This document shows, piece by piece, positions 7,301 through 13,715 of a DNA stretch of 14,337 nucleotides (its first letter is position 1; every line of letters begins with the position of its first letter). A model generated the notes under the pieces. That model did no database searches, was not told the DNA's origin, and was given only the letters and a program-made list of their open reading frames with translations. The stretch is from assembly GCA_043763605.1 (NCBI GenBank), contig JAYULM010000192.1, positions 1 to 14,337 of the forward strand, in the 5' to 3' direction. Source of the DNA: JACMIU01 sp043763605. GTDB lineage: Bacteria; Armatimonadota; Armatimonadia; Armatimonadales; Armatimonadaceae. Position numbers and translations under genes: made by a program.

Positions 7301-7757
7301 CGCGATGCGCCTCGGTGAAAACGACCGGGCACGAACGTTGCTGGAAGCGGCACTCGCGGATTACGATGCCATCGGCGACGAACAGGGGAAAGCCTACGCC
7401 CACAATAATCTGGGGCATCTGCGTAGCGAAAAAGGGGAGTACGCCCCGGCGAAGACGCATTTCCTGTATCAGTTGAATTACTGCCGCCGCCATTCCGACA
7501 CCATCGGGTGCGCCGTGTCGCTTTTCAACATCGGCGAAGCGTTCCTGCATCTGCGCGAGGGCGACGGCTTGCCGCTCCTGATCGCCGCCGCCGAGATATT
7601 CGCCCGCGTCGGGCATCCCTACGCCGAAGCCGCCGCGTCCGACTGCGAGAAATGGCGCGAACAAACGAACACGGCGCAAAGCGTTTTTGTCGCTTTGCGC
7701 CGTGCCGCGAGCCGCCGAACCCTCGCCGAACTCCGGGAATCACTGTCCGAAACGTAA
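4320..7757 (+). CDS. Lon-like protease / pseudo-cyclase / STAND NTPase / TPR protein
   Basis: A 1145-residue multidomain cytoplasmic protein. (1) Residues about 150-260 match the Lon (S16) proteolytic domain: GDSLG with Ser186, SDVGATG, and PVGFVDEK with Lys229. The Ser-Lys spacing is 43, as in E. coli Lon (S679/K722). (2) About 285-447 resemble a class III adenylate cyclase domain, but the metal aspartates are replaced (E291 and T335) and the usual VN before ASR is missing, so it is probably inactive. (3) From about 470, a STAND/NB-ARC ATPase with IGRE, Walker A GAGGVGKT (499-506), Walker B LLILD (D571), GLPL (670-673), then a winged-helix-like region. (4) About 820-1090 are TPR-type helical repeats. 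Start is GTG, 4 nt after the previous stop, with GGAG at 4309-4312. Cyclase-STAND-TPR fusions are known; the N-terminal Lon-like domain is the unusual part. A regulated protease is inferred. Confidence 0.88.
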   Translation: MTPASPVDPRDPAASAFARFETLADSVPDVATPEERQTVLALVLRAGSHPTLEPFRRDPLLPLNGRFLSLDARLAGVRAILANLGEPQDMVGSVGGALYLPASRTAVACAVRVAVLRAESLERWEPPACVHPVSPDLQLSARNAFEAALRLLLFVCPGESVPFPSRVFWGVDGIEDATIEATAGDSLGLPLLLAFVSALGGLPVPSDVGATGALLPPDRVAPVGFVDEKCAAFRARRGPAARFLTPADGANIREIAARVGAPWRTRFAAAAQSGDAFSLPPSAVPTFVFAEIENAPVFWVDSAARMRAVLPLYEAMFADCMARHGGKPFLARAGTGEATGAVFADPAQAADAAVHLLRYARAALWDDVFGESLPIRVGVHRGDGEPSGDAWRGAGPALASRIAGAASAFQILASDAVHSAVTPLGWVNHGSHRLRDLSEAVVLWQVVAPGLPAVSVPPESLDTRRHNLPTPTSPLIGRETEIDELLALLETEHLVTLTGAGGVGKTRLALAAAARALFDPCTLSRFPDGAFYVSLDERIGGEDALGDAVCAAVGVTKIAALSAKRMLLILDNAEGMAEAVARFAKPLRDNAPGVVILVTSRIPMRTRGEKRFSVAPLVLPKRDSDAPEWGRSPAVRLFMGRARAVAGDGFALSAPAERESLTRLLRRLDGLPLAIELAASRTRYLNVSEIEARLADSLRLLATREVAVPARQRTLLATLEWSYALLSEPARRLLRRVSVFVGGFGVDAAEGIMGGDLDTLDLLSVLEEESFLVCRRADKGEPPRFSLLQTVSDFAGAKRREEDANGGSDDAQEAHARYFVALAARNGGERITLSEREAESFDALDRDMANLRAAWAHLKDIGDDDRRAIFAADLSDFLRRRGHARERSEWIETALATAESGEVRRRLLYAHAMTLRDTGRAPEAAIAADTLQSHVDGAGNDIHRADALALRGTIATRAKNYAEAERLFDDAEVFYRATDNRRGIGTVHSNRAVNAMRLGENDRARTLLEAALADYDAIGDEQGKAYAHNNLGHLRSEKGEYAPAKTHFLYQLNYCRRHSDTIGCAVSLFNIGEAFLHLREGDGLPLLIAAAEIFARVGHPYAEAAASDCEKWREQTNTAQSVFVALRRAASRRTLAELRESLSET
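7659..7703 (-). terminator. Candidate minus-strand terminator inside the STAND gene
   Basis: 7671-7703 is a perfect 13-bp inverted repeat (ACGGCGCAAAGCG, 7-nt loop) within codons 1118-1128 of the large + strand gene. On the minus strand it lies 62 nt after the stop of the gene at 7765-8337 and is followed by a T-rich but interrupted tract (GTTCGTTTGTTC). It could end transcription of that convergent gene. There is no T-tract on the + strand side. Confidence 0.4.
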
Positions 7758-7764
7758 CGATTCA

Positions 7765-8337
7765 TCATCGCTTGGACGCATCATCCCCGATCCCGAAAAC
7801 GGAAAACGGAGAAATACGCGGCTCGTGTTGCCCATATCGAATGCCCGCACGCCGCAACGCCTGCTGAAAATCCGGTCCCACCGTGTAGGGCGGAACGTCC
7901 GCGAAAAACAGCACAGAAACATCGTAGTCTGGTGTTATGCCGGTATCATGTCGGACTTCCTGTCGCCCCTTAAGGTATATCTCTATTCCATCCGGCGGAA
8001 GAGTAGGCCATTCGATTTCCGTCCCCGGAGGCTTGACCGCTTTTTGTATCGCCACGATAAACTCCTCGATCAAGGCGGGATCACGAATAGCGAGTCCCTT
8101 TTCAGGAATATACGAGGTACCCGATCCCACCAACCGAATGTGATCCACTTCGGTCGGATCGATCCCTCTAAGGAGCGCGCGCGTCTGATGATCCGGCTCC
8201 GTTCCGGTCAGTACCATAACCGATGGCTTGGAGGTTGGCGTGTCCGGGTCGGGAGTTTTTTGCAGGAAGTACACGAAAGACAAACCGCAGGCAACCACGC
8301 AAAAGGCGACAAGGGCGATTGCAGGCAGGTTTTTCAT
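7765..8337 (-). CDS. Membrane-anchored hypothetical protein
   Basis: A 190-residue protein that I do not recognise. It begins with a short basic N-terminus and one hydrophobic segment (NLPAIALVAFCVVACGLSF), either an uncleaved membrane anchor or, less likely, a lipoprotein signal with VVAC as a poor lipobox. A Pro/Thr/Asp-rich linker follows, then a mixed alpha/beta extracytoplasmic part with no catalytic motif that I can see. The ATG at 8337 is chosen because GGAG stands 8 nt upstream; in-frame ATGs at 8364 and 8385 would put polar residues before the anchor. It converges on the large protease/STAND gene with only 7 nt between stops, so its transcript must run into that gene unless ended at the 7671-7703 hairpin. 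Confidence 0.8.
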   Translation of the reverse strand: MKNLPAIALVAFCVVACGLSFVYFLQKTPDPDTPTSKPSVMVLTGTEPDHQTRALLRGIDPTEVDHIRLVGSGTSYIPEKGLAIRDPALIEEFIVAIQKAVKPPGTEIEWPTLPPDGIEIYLKGRQEVRHDTGITPDYDVSVLFFADVPPYTVGPDFQQALRRAGIRYGQHEPRISPFSVFGIGDDASKR

Positions 8338-8416
8338 CAGATAGGCTCCATTCCTATGATTCATCCGCGAAAATTTACCGTCCAAAAAGCAAACCCGGTG
8401 CGTGTCGCCGACCCCG

Positions 8417-8455
8417 AAAAAACACGGCGCGAAGCAGGGAATTGCTTCGCGCCGT
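8417..8455 (-). terminator. Intrinsic terminator of the lipoprotein operon
   Basis: A perfect 13-bp stem (8424-8436 with 8443-8455, ACGGCGCGAAGCA and its complement) with a 6-nt loop. On the minus strand it is followed by G and then six T residues (8422-8417). It lies about 33 nt after the stop codon at 8488, the textbook layout for a Rho-independent terminator. Confidence 0.9.
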
Positions 8456-8487
8456 TGAAAGGATCGTTAGAAACGATTCCCACGTGA

Positions 8488-10380
8488 TTATCGGAACGCG
8501 GAGAAGAAACCGTCCCGTGCCCCGACATATACCGTGCCGTCGGGACCGACAGCCGGAGTGGCGATCACCGCGTCAGTCGTCGAAACCGTCACCTCGTACA
8601 GTTTGACACCGTCCGAGCGAATCGCATACAGCATTCCGTTCACTGACGCCGCATATACGGTGCCGTCTGGCGCGACGGCGACCGAGGAGTCGATGTCGGA
8701 GTAACGGAACGTCACAGTGTCGGGCGAGAACGGCACCTCGAAGGGCCAGCCTGGCTTCACCGTGCCCGAGGCTCCGTCCAGCGCGAACACCTGTCCGCCA
8801 ATCTCGTTGCTATCTACATCGCTGCCCCACGTGCCGATATAGACGGTGCCGTCGGGTCCGACCACGGGCGCGCCGGAAACCTGGAAGGCGTTCGGCAAGG
8901 TTCGCGTCCACAGGATCGCCCCGCTCGTGGCGTTGATACCGTATACCTTCGCAACTCCGCCCGCGCCCATTCCGGTCGCTGCGTACACCCGGCTCCCGTC
9001 GCTGCTGATCGCGGTCCCGATGGCGACCTGTCCGTCCAGAGGCACCGCTGGGAACAGGCGCGTGTTATCCGGTCGGAAGGCGTGGAACTTCGCCGACAGG
9101 CTGGACAGTGTGGACGAGGTGACGAACACGTTGGACCCGGTCGGCGCGATGCTCGGCGCACTGACGATTTCTCCCGTTGCAACCGGTATCTGCACAACCG
9201 TGAAACCCGCACCGGCACCTGTCGGCGTCGCCTTAGAGAGAGTGCCCGCTTTCGTCCCGGCGTAAATCACGCCGCTTGGGGTGACAGCGGGTTTGTTGAT
9301 TACCCGGATTTCGGTATTCGTATCTTCGACCGCATATGTCCCGGTATCCACGGAGGAAATAGGGGCTCCCGTAGTGGCATCGAACGCGAAGCCGCCCCCG
9401 GCATTGTCCAGAGCGAAAACCACATTCGGAGCGATGAATATGGGCTGACTGACTGCGCTGCGATTGGAACCGGAAAGGTTGGCAGGGAAACCCGTCAACG
9501 AAGCCCCGGCGGGAGTGAACCCGTGAAGTCGTTCCAGATCATCTCCGACATACACGTTTCCGGTGGCAGACACGGCTGCCCCTGTCTTAATTTCTCCCTG
9601 GAGTTGCACCGTCCAGATCTTCGTGGCGAACCGCCCGACCGTGACATCTACCGTGGTCGCGATGCCGGTTTCGGGGTCGGTCGCGGTCAGCGTCGTCGCC
9701 CCTTCGGCGACGGCGGTGATCGTGACGATTCCCGAAACCGGGTCCGGCGGGGAAAGGGTAGCGATGCCGGGATCGGCAACGCTGAAATTGACCGAGGCTA
9801 CCGGGACCATGTTTCCGCCGGTCGCCGCGTCGTACCCGGACGCCGACAGGTTGAGGGTGCGACCCGCGCCAGTAATGGACAGCGCGACCGGACGCGGCGA
9901 AACTTCGAGGCGCACGATGGTGGTGTCCAGGTTCAGCGTCGCCGTCTGGGATGGCTGGGTGAGCGTGAAGCGCACCGTGGTACCCGCCCGTGCCAGCGCG
10001 ACCCCGCTCCCGTCGGTGGATGCGAACGCCGTACCGGTTAGCGTGTAGTCCCCGCGAATCGGCAGGTTACTGAATGTCACCGTGCTGGGTGCGCCGTCGG
10101 TGGGGCGCGTGATAGTGCGGGTTTGCGAGCCGCCCGTGCCGGTGATCGCGACCGTGATGCTCCGGGTCGCGAGCGGGATCTTGCGCGTGTTTTCCAGGCG
10201 GGGCCATTTGATCGTCATCGTCACCGATCCGTTACTGCGGGTCGCTTCGGAGCGCGCCCCCGTGTCGCTACCGCCCCCGCCGCACCCGGCAGTCAGAAGC
10301 GTCACGGAAACGGCACAGGAGAAGGCGGTCAGCGCGAGCGTTGCGGGCAAAATCCGCGAAAAATAAGTCGAGCGTTTCAT
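8488..10380 (-). CDS. Lipoprotein with Ig-like domain and PQQ-like beta-propeller
   Basis: A 630-residue exported lipoprotein. The signal peptide ends in the lipobox LTAGC (C33) followed by GGGG. Residues about 50-150 form a beta-rich domain, about 155-255 a BIG2-like bacterial Ig domain (strands ending in GATTLTATDPETG), and about 255-630 a repeat region of the PQQ/WD-like propeller type, with recurring GTVYIGT, GTVYAAS and GTVYVGA blades and VFALDGASG/LYAIRSDG turns. Such proteins are surface or periplasmic scaffolds or binding proteins; no catalytic residues are evident. ATG 10380 is preceded by AGGAGAAGGA. It is the second gene of a two-gene operon (18-nt gap after the upstream stop) and is followed by a strong terminator. 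Confidence 0.85.
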   Translation of the reverse strand: MKRSTYFSRILPATLALTAFSCAVSVTLLTAGCGGGGSDTGARSEATRSNGSVTMTIKWPRLENTRKIPLATRSITVAITGTGGSQTRTITRPTDGAPSTVTFSNLPIRGDYTLTGTAFASTDGSGVALARAGTTVRFTLTQPSQTATLNLDTTIVRLEVSPRPVALSITGAGRTLNLSASGYDAATGGNMVPVASVNFSVADPGIATLSPPDPVSGIVTITAVAEGATTLTATDPETGIATTVDVTVGRFATKIWTVQLQGEIKTGAAVSATGNVYVGDDLERLHGFTPAGASLTGFPANLSGSNRSAVSQPIFIAPNVVFALDNAGGGFAFDATTGAPISSVDTGTYAVEDTNTEIRVINKPAVTPSGVIYAGTKAGTLSKATPTGAGAGFTVVQIPVATGEIVSAPSIAPTGSNVFVTSSTLSSLSAKFHAFRPDNTRLFPAVPLDGQVAIGTAISSDGSRVYAATGMGAGGVAKVYGINATSGAILWTRTLPNAFQVSGAPVVGPDGTVYIGTWGSDVDSNEIGGQVFALDGASGTVKPGWPFEVPFSPDTVTFRYSDIDSSVAVAPDGTVYAASVNGMLYAIRSDGVKLYEVTVSTTDAVIATPAVGPDGTVYVGARDGFFSAFR

Positions 10381-10398
10381 ATGTTAAAAGTCCTTCTC

Positions 10399-11733
10399 CT
10401 ACTCCACAACCACGCCGACACTTCCGGCGCGCACTTCTACATCGACGAAATCGGTCTTGCGGGTGTCGAACCGGCTGGTCGCGACCACGCGATACAGCCC
10501 CACCGCGTTCGGTGCCGTGTAGAGCCCCGCCGCGTTGATTGTCCCCAAGCCGTTCGCCGGATTCCCGGTCGCGCGGTCCACGACGGACCAGTTGACGCCC
10601 GCATCGCTGATCGGTCCGTCCGGGTCTGAGACGACCACCGTGAGGGTGATCGGGTCGCCGACGCCGACGATTGCTGTGGCTTTATTCTGGATCGCGACTA
10701 CGACTTTGGAAGCGATATTGACCGGGATCGAGACGACTTTCGCCGGGTCATACACGCTGGTCGCGGTGACGGTGAACGGGGTCACGGTTTCCGTGCGTCC
10801 GACAGTCAACCGACCGTTCGCGGTAATGGAGGCGTCCGCAGGGGCACCGCTGATCCCCCAGATCACGCCGGAGTCGGTGATGTTGCTCCCGGTCACGTTC
10901 GCCGAAAAGTCGAACGTCTTCAGGATCGAAATGTCGAGCCGGGTCACGTTCGGCGTGACGACTGTGTCGGAGGTCACGAACACCGGCGTCGCCGCCGAGG
11001 AAGCCTGATCGATAGTGACCACGACCGACGCGTCGCGGGGGCGAATGCCGCGCAGATTGTCGCCCTCGATGGCGGCGCGATCCGTGCCGCTCGCGATGCG
11101 AATCCGCGCCGCGCCAGGGCGTACCATGATCGGGGTGCCGTCGGCGGCGCGCGCTTGATATTGCAATGGAATCGTCTGGCCCTGTTGTACCGTCTGGTTC
11201 GGCGCGACGATGATCGAGCGGATCGTTCCGAATGTAGTGATCGTGGTCGCCACGGATCCGTCGCCGCGCACCGTGGCGGTCGCCCGCGCGACGCCGACGA
11301 CGCTACCGCCCTGATTGGGTTCCGCAAAGAACGTGACTGTCAGTTCCAGCGGTCGCCCGGTGAGTGCGTTCTCGACCGACGTATATTCGGCGGCGGGGGA
11401 GCCGCGATACTCCGTGGGTTGCGACGGGGAGATCGGTGGGCGTTGTGCCGTGAACACCAGATCGCCGCCGCCTTCTTTGCCGTCCTTGAGACGGATCTCC
11501 GCCGACAGTGCGGACGATAAGCCTTCCACGCGGCTGCGGTCACCCCATTCGATGCCGATCCGGGCGCGCGCCGGGGTAGTTGACGGGGACGCGGTTGGGC
11601 TGGGAGACACCGTCGGGGACGGTGCCGGGCTGGAGGAATCCGATCCGCCACAGCCGATCAGTCCGAGCGAAATTAAACCGAGACAGGAAAGAACGCAATA
11701 AGAGCGGACTGCCCGGCGCGTGTGAGAGCACAT
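10399..11733 (-). CDS. Ig-like-domain lipoprotein, first gene of pair
   Basis: A 444-residue exported lipoprotein. The signal peptide ends in LGLIGC (lipobox cysteine C28), followed by a Ser/Pro/Thr-rich linker to about residue 55, typical of surface lipoproteins. The rest is beta-rich with several bacterial Ig-like modules; the last contains the GTINAAGLYTAPNAVG pattern seen in Ig-like surface proteins. No enzymatic motif is visible. The ATG at 11733 has AGGAG 10 nt upstream; an in-frame TTG at 11751 overlaps that ribosome site and is rejected. It lies 18 nt before the PQQ-like lipoprotein gene, so the two are probably co-transcribed and may work together at the cell surface. Confidence 0.85.
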   Translation of the reverse strand: MCSHTRRAVRSYCVLSCLGLISLGLIGCGGSDSSSPAPSPTVSPSPTASPSTTPARARIGIEWGDRSRVEGLSSALSAEIRLKDGKEGGGDLVFTAQRPPISPSQPTEYRGSPAAEYTSVENALTGRPLELTVTFFAEPNQGGSVVGVARATATVRGDGSVATTITTFGTIRSIIVAPNQTVQQGQTIPLQYQARAADGTPIMVRPGAARIRIASGTDRAAIEGDNLRGIRPRDASVVVTIDQASSAATPVFVTSDTVVTPNVTRLDISILKTFDFSANVTGSNITDSGVIWGISGAPADASITANGRLTVGRTETVTPFTVTATSVYDPAKVVSIPVNIASKVVVAIQNKATAIVGVGDPITLTVVVSDPDGPISDAGVNWSVVDRATGNPANGLGTINAAGLYTAPNAVGLYRVVATSRFDTRKTDFVDVEVRAGSVGVVVE

Positions 11734-11821
11734 ACCTGCTTTTCTCCTCAATGAAATGGGGCTACACCGTCAGTTCGTCGCGTCGATAGGGAAATCCTTT
11801 TTCACCCGAACAAATTTCTAC

Positions 11822-12436
11822 TCAGGGTGAGGGTAATGCGGTGGCGTCCCGGAATACGGCAATCGCGAGCGGTTCCGCGTCGCCCGCGAACGCCGTGAGC
11901 GTAGTGGAAATCGTTTCGCCGTTCAATTCCAGGCGTAAGGCGTCGTCCCCGGCGGGTCGGAGGCAGACCGTGTTCGCCCCGCGCAAAAGCGTTATAGCTG
12001 ACGCCGTGAATCCATCGGCGAACCCGAGATAGCCGACGAACCTCGCCGCGCCGACCCCGAGCACTGGCAACTCCTTTTTCGCGACAGCCGCGTACAGTTC
12101 CGCCTCGCGCGCGGTCTGCTTGACGATCACGATGCGCGCGTCGTTGTTGGACGCCGCGATGCGCCCGAGCCGTTTCGGCTCGATCTGCCCGCAGTCGATC
12201 CACAGGAGCGGCTTGTCGGTGAGCGGTTCGCTGGCGAGGAGATCGGGGCGGTGGCGTTGCCCGATCTCGCCGGGTTCGATGCGAAGCGGCAGGTCGCCGG
12301 TCCGGTCGCGGAACAGGAGATAGGCGAGGATTTTGAGCACAATGTGACGCGGCGACTCGCTGCTCCGGCTTTCGAGCACGATTTTCTCCCGCGCGGAATC
12401 GTCGCCGTCGGTCAGCAGGGTAAACGAGTATTTCAC
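11822..12436 (-). CDS. YaeQ-family protein (PD-(D/E)XK fold)
   Basis: A 204-residue protein resembling YaeQ, a family with a PD-(D/E)XK nuclease-like core whose cellular role is poorly defined. The signs are the N-terminal beta-rich stretch, SESPRHIVLKILAYLLF (25-42), which parallels the family's HPSE...RLLAWL helix, RPDLL (63-67), and LLWIDCGQIEPKRLGRI (77-93), which parallels LWIELG...RIKKA. A C-terminal beta stretch (TALRL.LNGETI type) follows, as in the family, and the length is slightly above that of E. coli YaeQ (about 180). The start is GTG with no Shine-Dalgarno; a -10-like hexamer lies 7 nt upstream, so the mRNA may be leaderless. The gap to the lipoprotein start is 88 nt. Recognition is from memory of the family. 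Confidence 0.75.
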   Translation of the reverse strand: MKYSFTLLTDGDDSAREKIVLESRSSESPRHIVLKILAYLLFRDRTGDLPLRIEPGEIGQRHRPDLLASEPLTDKPLLWIDCGQIEPKRLGRIAASNNDARIVIVKQTAREAELYAAVAKKELPVLGVGAARFVGYLGFADGFTASAITLLRGANTVCLRPAGDDALRLELNGETISTTLTAFAGDAEPLAIAVFRDATALPSP

Positions 12437-12443
12437 GAACTGG

Positions 12444-12474
12444 AATATACCGCGTCACTTCTATAAACAGTCAA
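12444..12474 (-). promoter_or_regulatory. Candidate promoter of the YaeQ-like gene (leaderless)
   Basis: On the minus strand, TTGACT (12469-12474) is followed after 19 nt by TATATT (12444-12449). The -10 ends 7 nt before the GTG start at 12436, so the expected transcription start falls at or next to the first base of the start codon. The 19-nt spacing is long. Confidence 0.5.
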
Positions 12475-12490
12475 CAGTTCGGAAGGGAAC

Positions 12491-12832
12491 CTATTGCACA
12501 AGGGGGGCAGACTTGTAGGCGGGATCTATCAGAGAGAAATCTATATCCGCATCGCCGGTAATGCGCCCACTCCCGATGCCCGCATAAAAGGCGGCTTCTC
12601 CGGGTCGCATACCTGTCGCCACGTACTTGTCGAATTGCCGACGTTCCGGTTCTGGCACGTCCGCACGGTCGAACGCTTCAAAATAAGGATCGACAACATG
12701 CGCTTGTGATACAGGTGAAACTTCGCCTTCTATTACGGTAGGATGCGCGACGGTTTGCACGACCGCGACGGAACTATTCTGACGGGTAGTCACACCGCCC
12801 CGCGTGTTTCGTTTTTTTGATATCGTCGCCAC
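12491..12832 (-). CDS. Hypothetical protein downstream of the zincin gene
   Basis: A protein of 113 residues from the chosen GTG; I do not recognise it. It has a basic N-terminus (MATISKKRNTRGG, counting the GTG as Met), a middle rich in Val/Thr/Ser, and a C-terminal part with ERRQFDKYVATGMRPGEAAF, which may form helices. There is no signal peptide. GTG 12832 is chosen because TATAAT ends 6 nt before it. In-frame alternatives are ATG 12871 (126 aa) and TTG 12913 (140 aa, 3 nt after the upstream stop), neither with a Shine-Dalgarno. If the longer forms are real, it is in an operon with the zincin. Possibilities include an inhibitor, substrate or accessory of that enzyme, but nothing in the sequence proves it. 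Confidence 0.6.
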   Translation of the reverse strand: MATISKKRNTRGGVTTRQNSSVAVVQTVAHPTVIEGEVSPVSQAHVVDPYFEAFDRADVPEPERRQFDKYVATGMRPGEAAFYAGIGSGRITGDADIDFSLIDPAYKSAPLVQ

Positions 12833-12838
12833 GATTTT

Positions 12839-12844
12839 ATTATA
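12839..12844 (-). promoter_or_regulatory. Consensus -10 element before the GTG at 12832
   Basis: A perfect TATAAT on the minus strand, ending 6 nt upstream of the GTG at 12832. No good -35 hexamer is seen at normal spacing. If real, it separates expression of the small gene from the zincin upstream and gives a leaderless mRNA. Confidence 0.45.
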
Positions 12845-12916
12845 CCGAAAGTATCCGTAATTGACCCGCATACGGTGTTCAATCACGCGCTGAGTCTTTT
12901 CGCATACGGACAAGGT

Positions 12917-13642
12917 TCACGGCTTCAACCATCCGATTTTCTCGAAAATTCTATCCATTTCGACAGTGACGGGTGCAAAATCGTTTTCTTCCCATTGCCG
13001 AAGGATCGTCTTCCCCCGCTGGGACTTCAAATGATTCTGAAGCCAACCGGTCATTTTCATATCCCCGCTCCGCGTCGTAACATACTGGGCATAGCATCGG
13101 GCGAATATTTCGTGATCCTCCAGCAGATATTCGAGTACCGTCAGGTCGCTTCTTTCGTCTTCCGACAGGCTACCTGATGCTCCCAGGGCGTCCTTTGTGG
13201 AGCGCATCTGCGCGATAGACCGTGTCGAAGCGACAATCTTCCTCCACTCCGCGAATGCCTCGGTGGTATGGGAGGCGTACCCGCCTCGGAAACCGGTCAA
13301 TGCCGCGTCTATCAGGTGCCCGGTTTCATGTGCCAACACGGACGGCAGGTTAAACGGGTTGACATAGGGGTTCAGCGCGATCTCAACCCATTTATCTTTG
13401 GAGTTGCGAAACCGCCCGTCGACAGCAAGTGGCAGTCCGGCATCCTCGATAACGCCCACCGCGCGACCAAACCCGCCGGGCGGTAGTGCCCGCGCCCTCT
13501 CTATGGCATCAATGGTAGATTCGAGCACCCCATACTCATCGGGGGCTTCCAGACGGAAGTTTTTGCTCGTAACCTTATTTTCTGTCATCGGTTTTTTCCT
13601 TGCAAGACGTGCCGACGAATTTCCTCCTTTGATTGTATTCAT
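12917..13642 (-). CDS. Zincin-like metallopeptidase, mobile-element type
   Basis: A 241-residue protein with the zinc-peptidase motif HETGH (residues 105-109) in VLAHETGHLIDAA, and a later EIFARCYAQYV motif whose E178 is a likely third ligand. The pairing of HExxH with a downstream ExxAR..xxYV resembles LPD1-type zincin domains carried by phage and conjugative polyvalent proteins (recalled, not searched). There is no signal peptide, so it is probably cytoplasmic. ATG 13642 has GGAGGT 7 nt upstream; an in-frame ATG at 13588 also has a good site (AAGGA, 8 nt), so two starts are possible. It is divergent from the methyltransferase gene across 73 nt and upstream of the 12491-12832 gene. The lower GC of this region suggests acquisition. 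Substrate unknown. Confidence 0.72.
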   Translation of the reverse strand: MNTIKGGNSSARLARKKPMTENKVTSKNFRLEAPDEYGVLESTIDAIERARALPPGGFGRAVGVIEDAGLPLAVDGRFRNSKDKWVEIALNPYVNPFNLPSVLAHETGHLIDAALTGFRGGYASHTTEAFAEWRKIVASTRSIAQMRSTKDALGASGSLSEDERSDLTVLEYLLEDHEIFARCYAQYVTTRSGDMKMTGWLQNHLKSQRGKTILRQWEENDFAPVTVEMDRIFEKIGWLKP

Positions 13643-13700
13643 GCCCCCGACCTCCGGCGTGGACGGGCAATCCGCCGTTTTGCGCCGTACGCATCGTTCG

Positions 13701-13709
13701 TGCTATTCT
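13701..13709 (+). promoter_or_regulatory. Extended -10 before the methyltransferase gene
   Basis: TGC followed by TATTCT (13704-13709) matches the extended -10 layout (TGn plus hexamer). It ends 6 nt before ATG 13716, which has no Shine-Dalgarno, so the transcript may start at the ATG. No -35 is evident, as is usual for extended -10 promoters. Confidence 0.5.
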
Positions 13710-13715
13710 GCCGTT

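Noticed and set aside
7687..8487. Open frame of 266 codons on the + strand across the 7765-8337 gene
   Set aside because: It is antisense to a gene with a clear membrane anchor and ribosome site, runs into the terminator hairpin, and its product is Arg/Pro-rich with no recognisable domain.
9082..10041. Open frame of 319 codons on the + strand
   Set aside because: It is antisense to the PQQ/Ig lipoprotein, which has a lipobox, ribosome site and terminator; the shadow product is low-complexity Gly/Arg.
11780..11824. CACCC/GGGTG hairpin after the YaeQ-like gene as terminator
   Set aside because: On the minus strand the stem is followed by A residues, not T, and the stem is short with a bulge.
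11802..12458. Open frame of 218 codons on the - strand overlapping the YaeQ-like gene
   Set aside because: Its product is Arg-rich with no family resemblance, whereas the other frame matches YaeQ.
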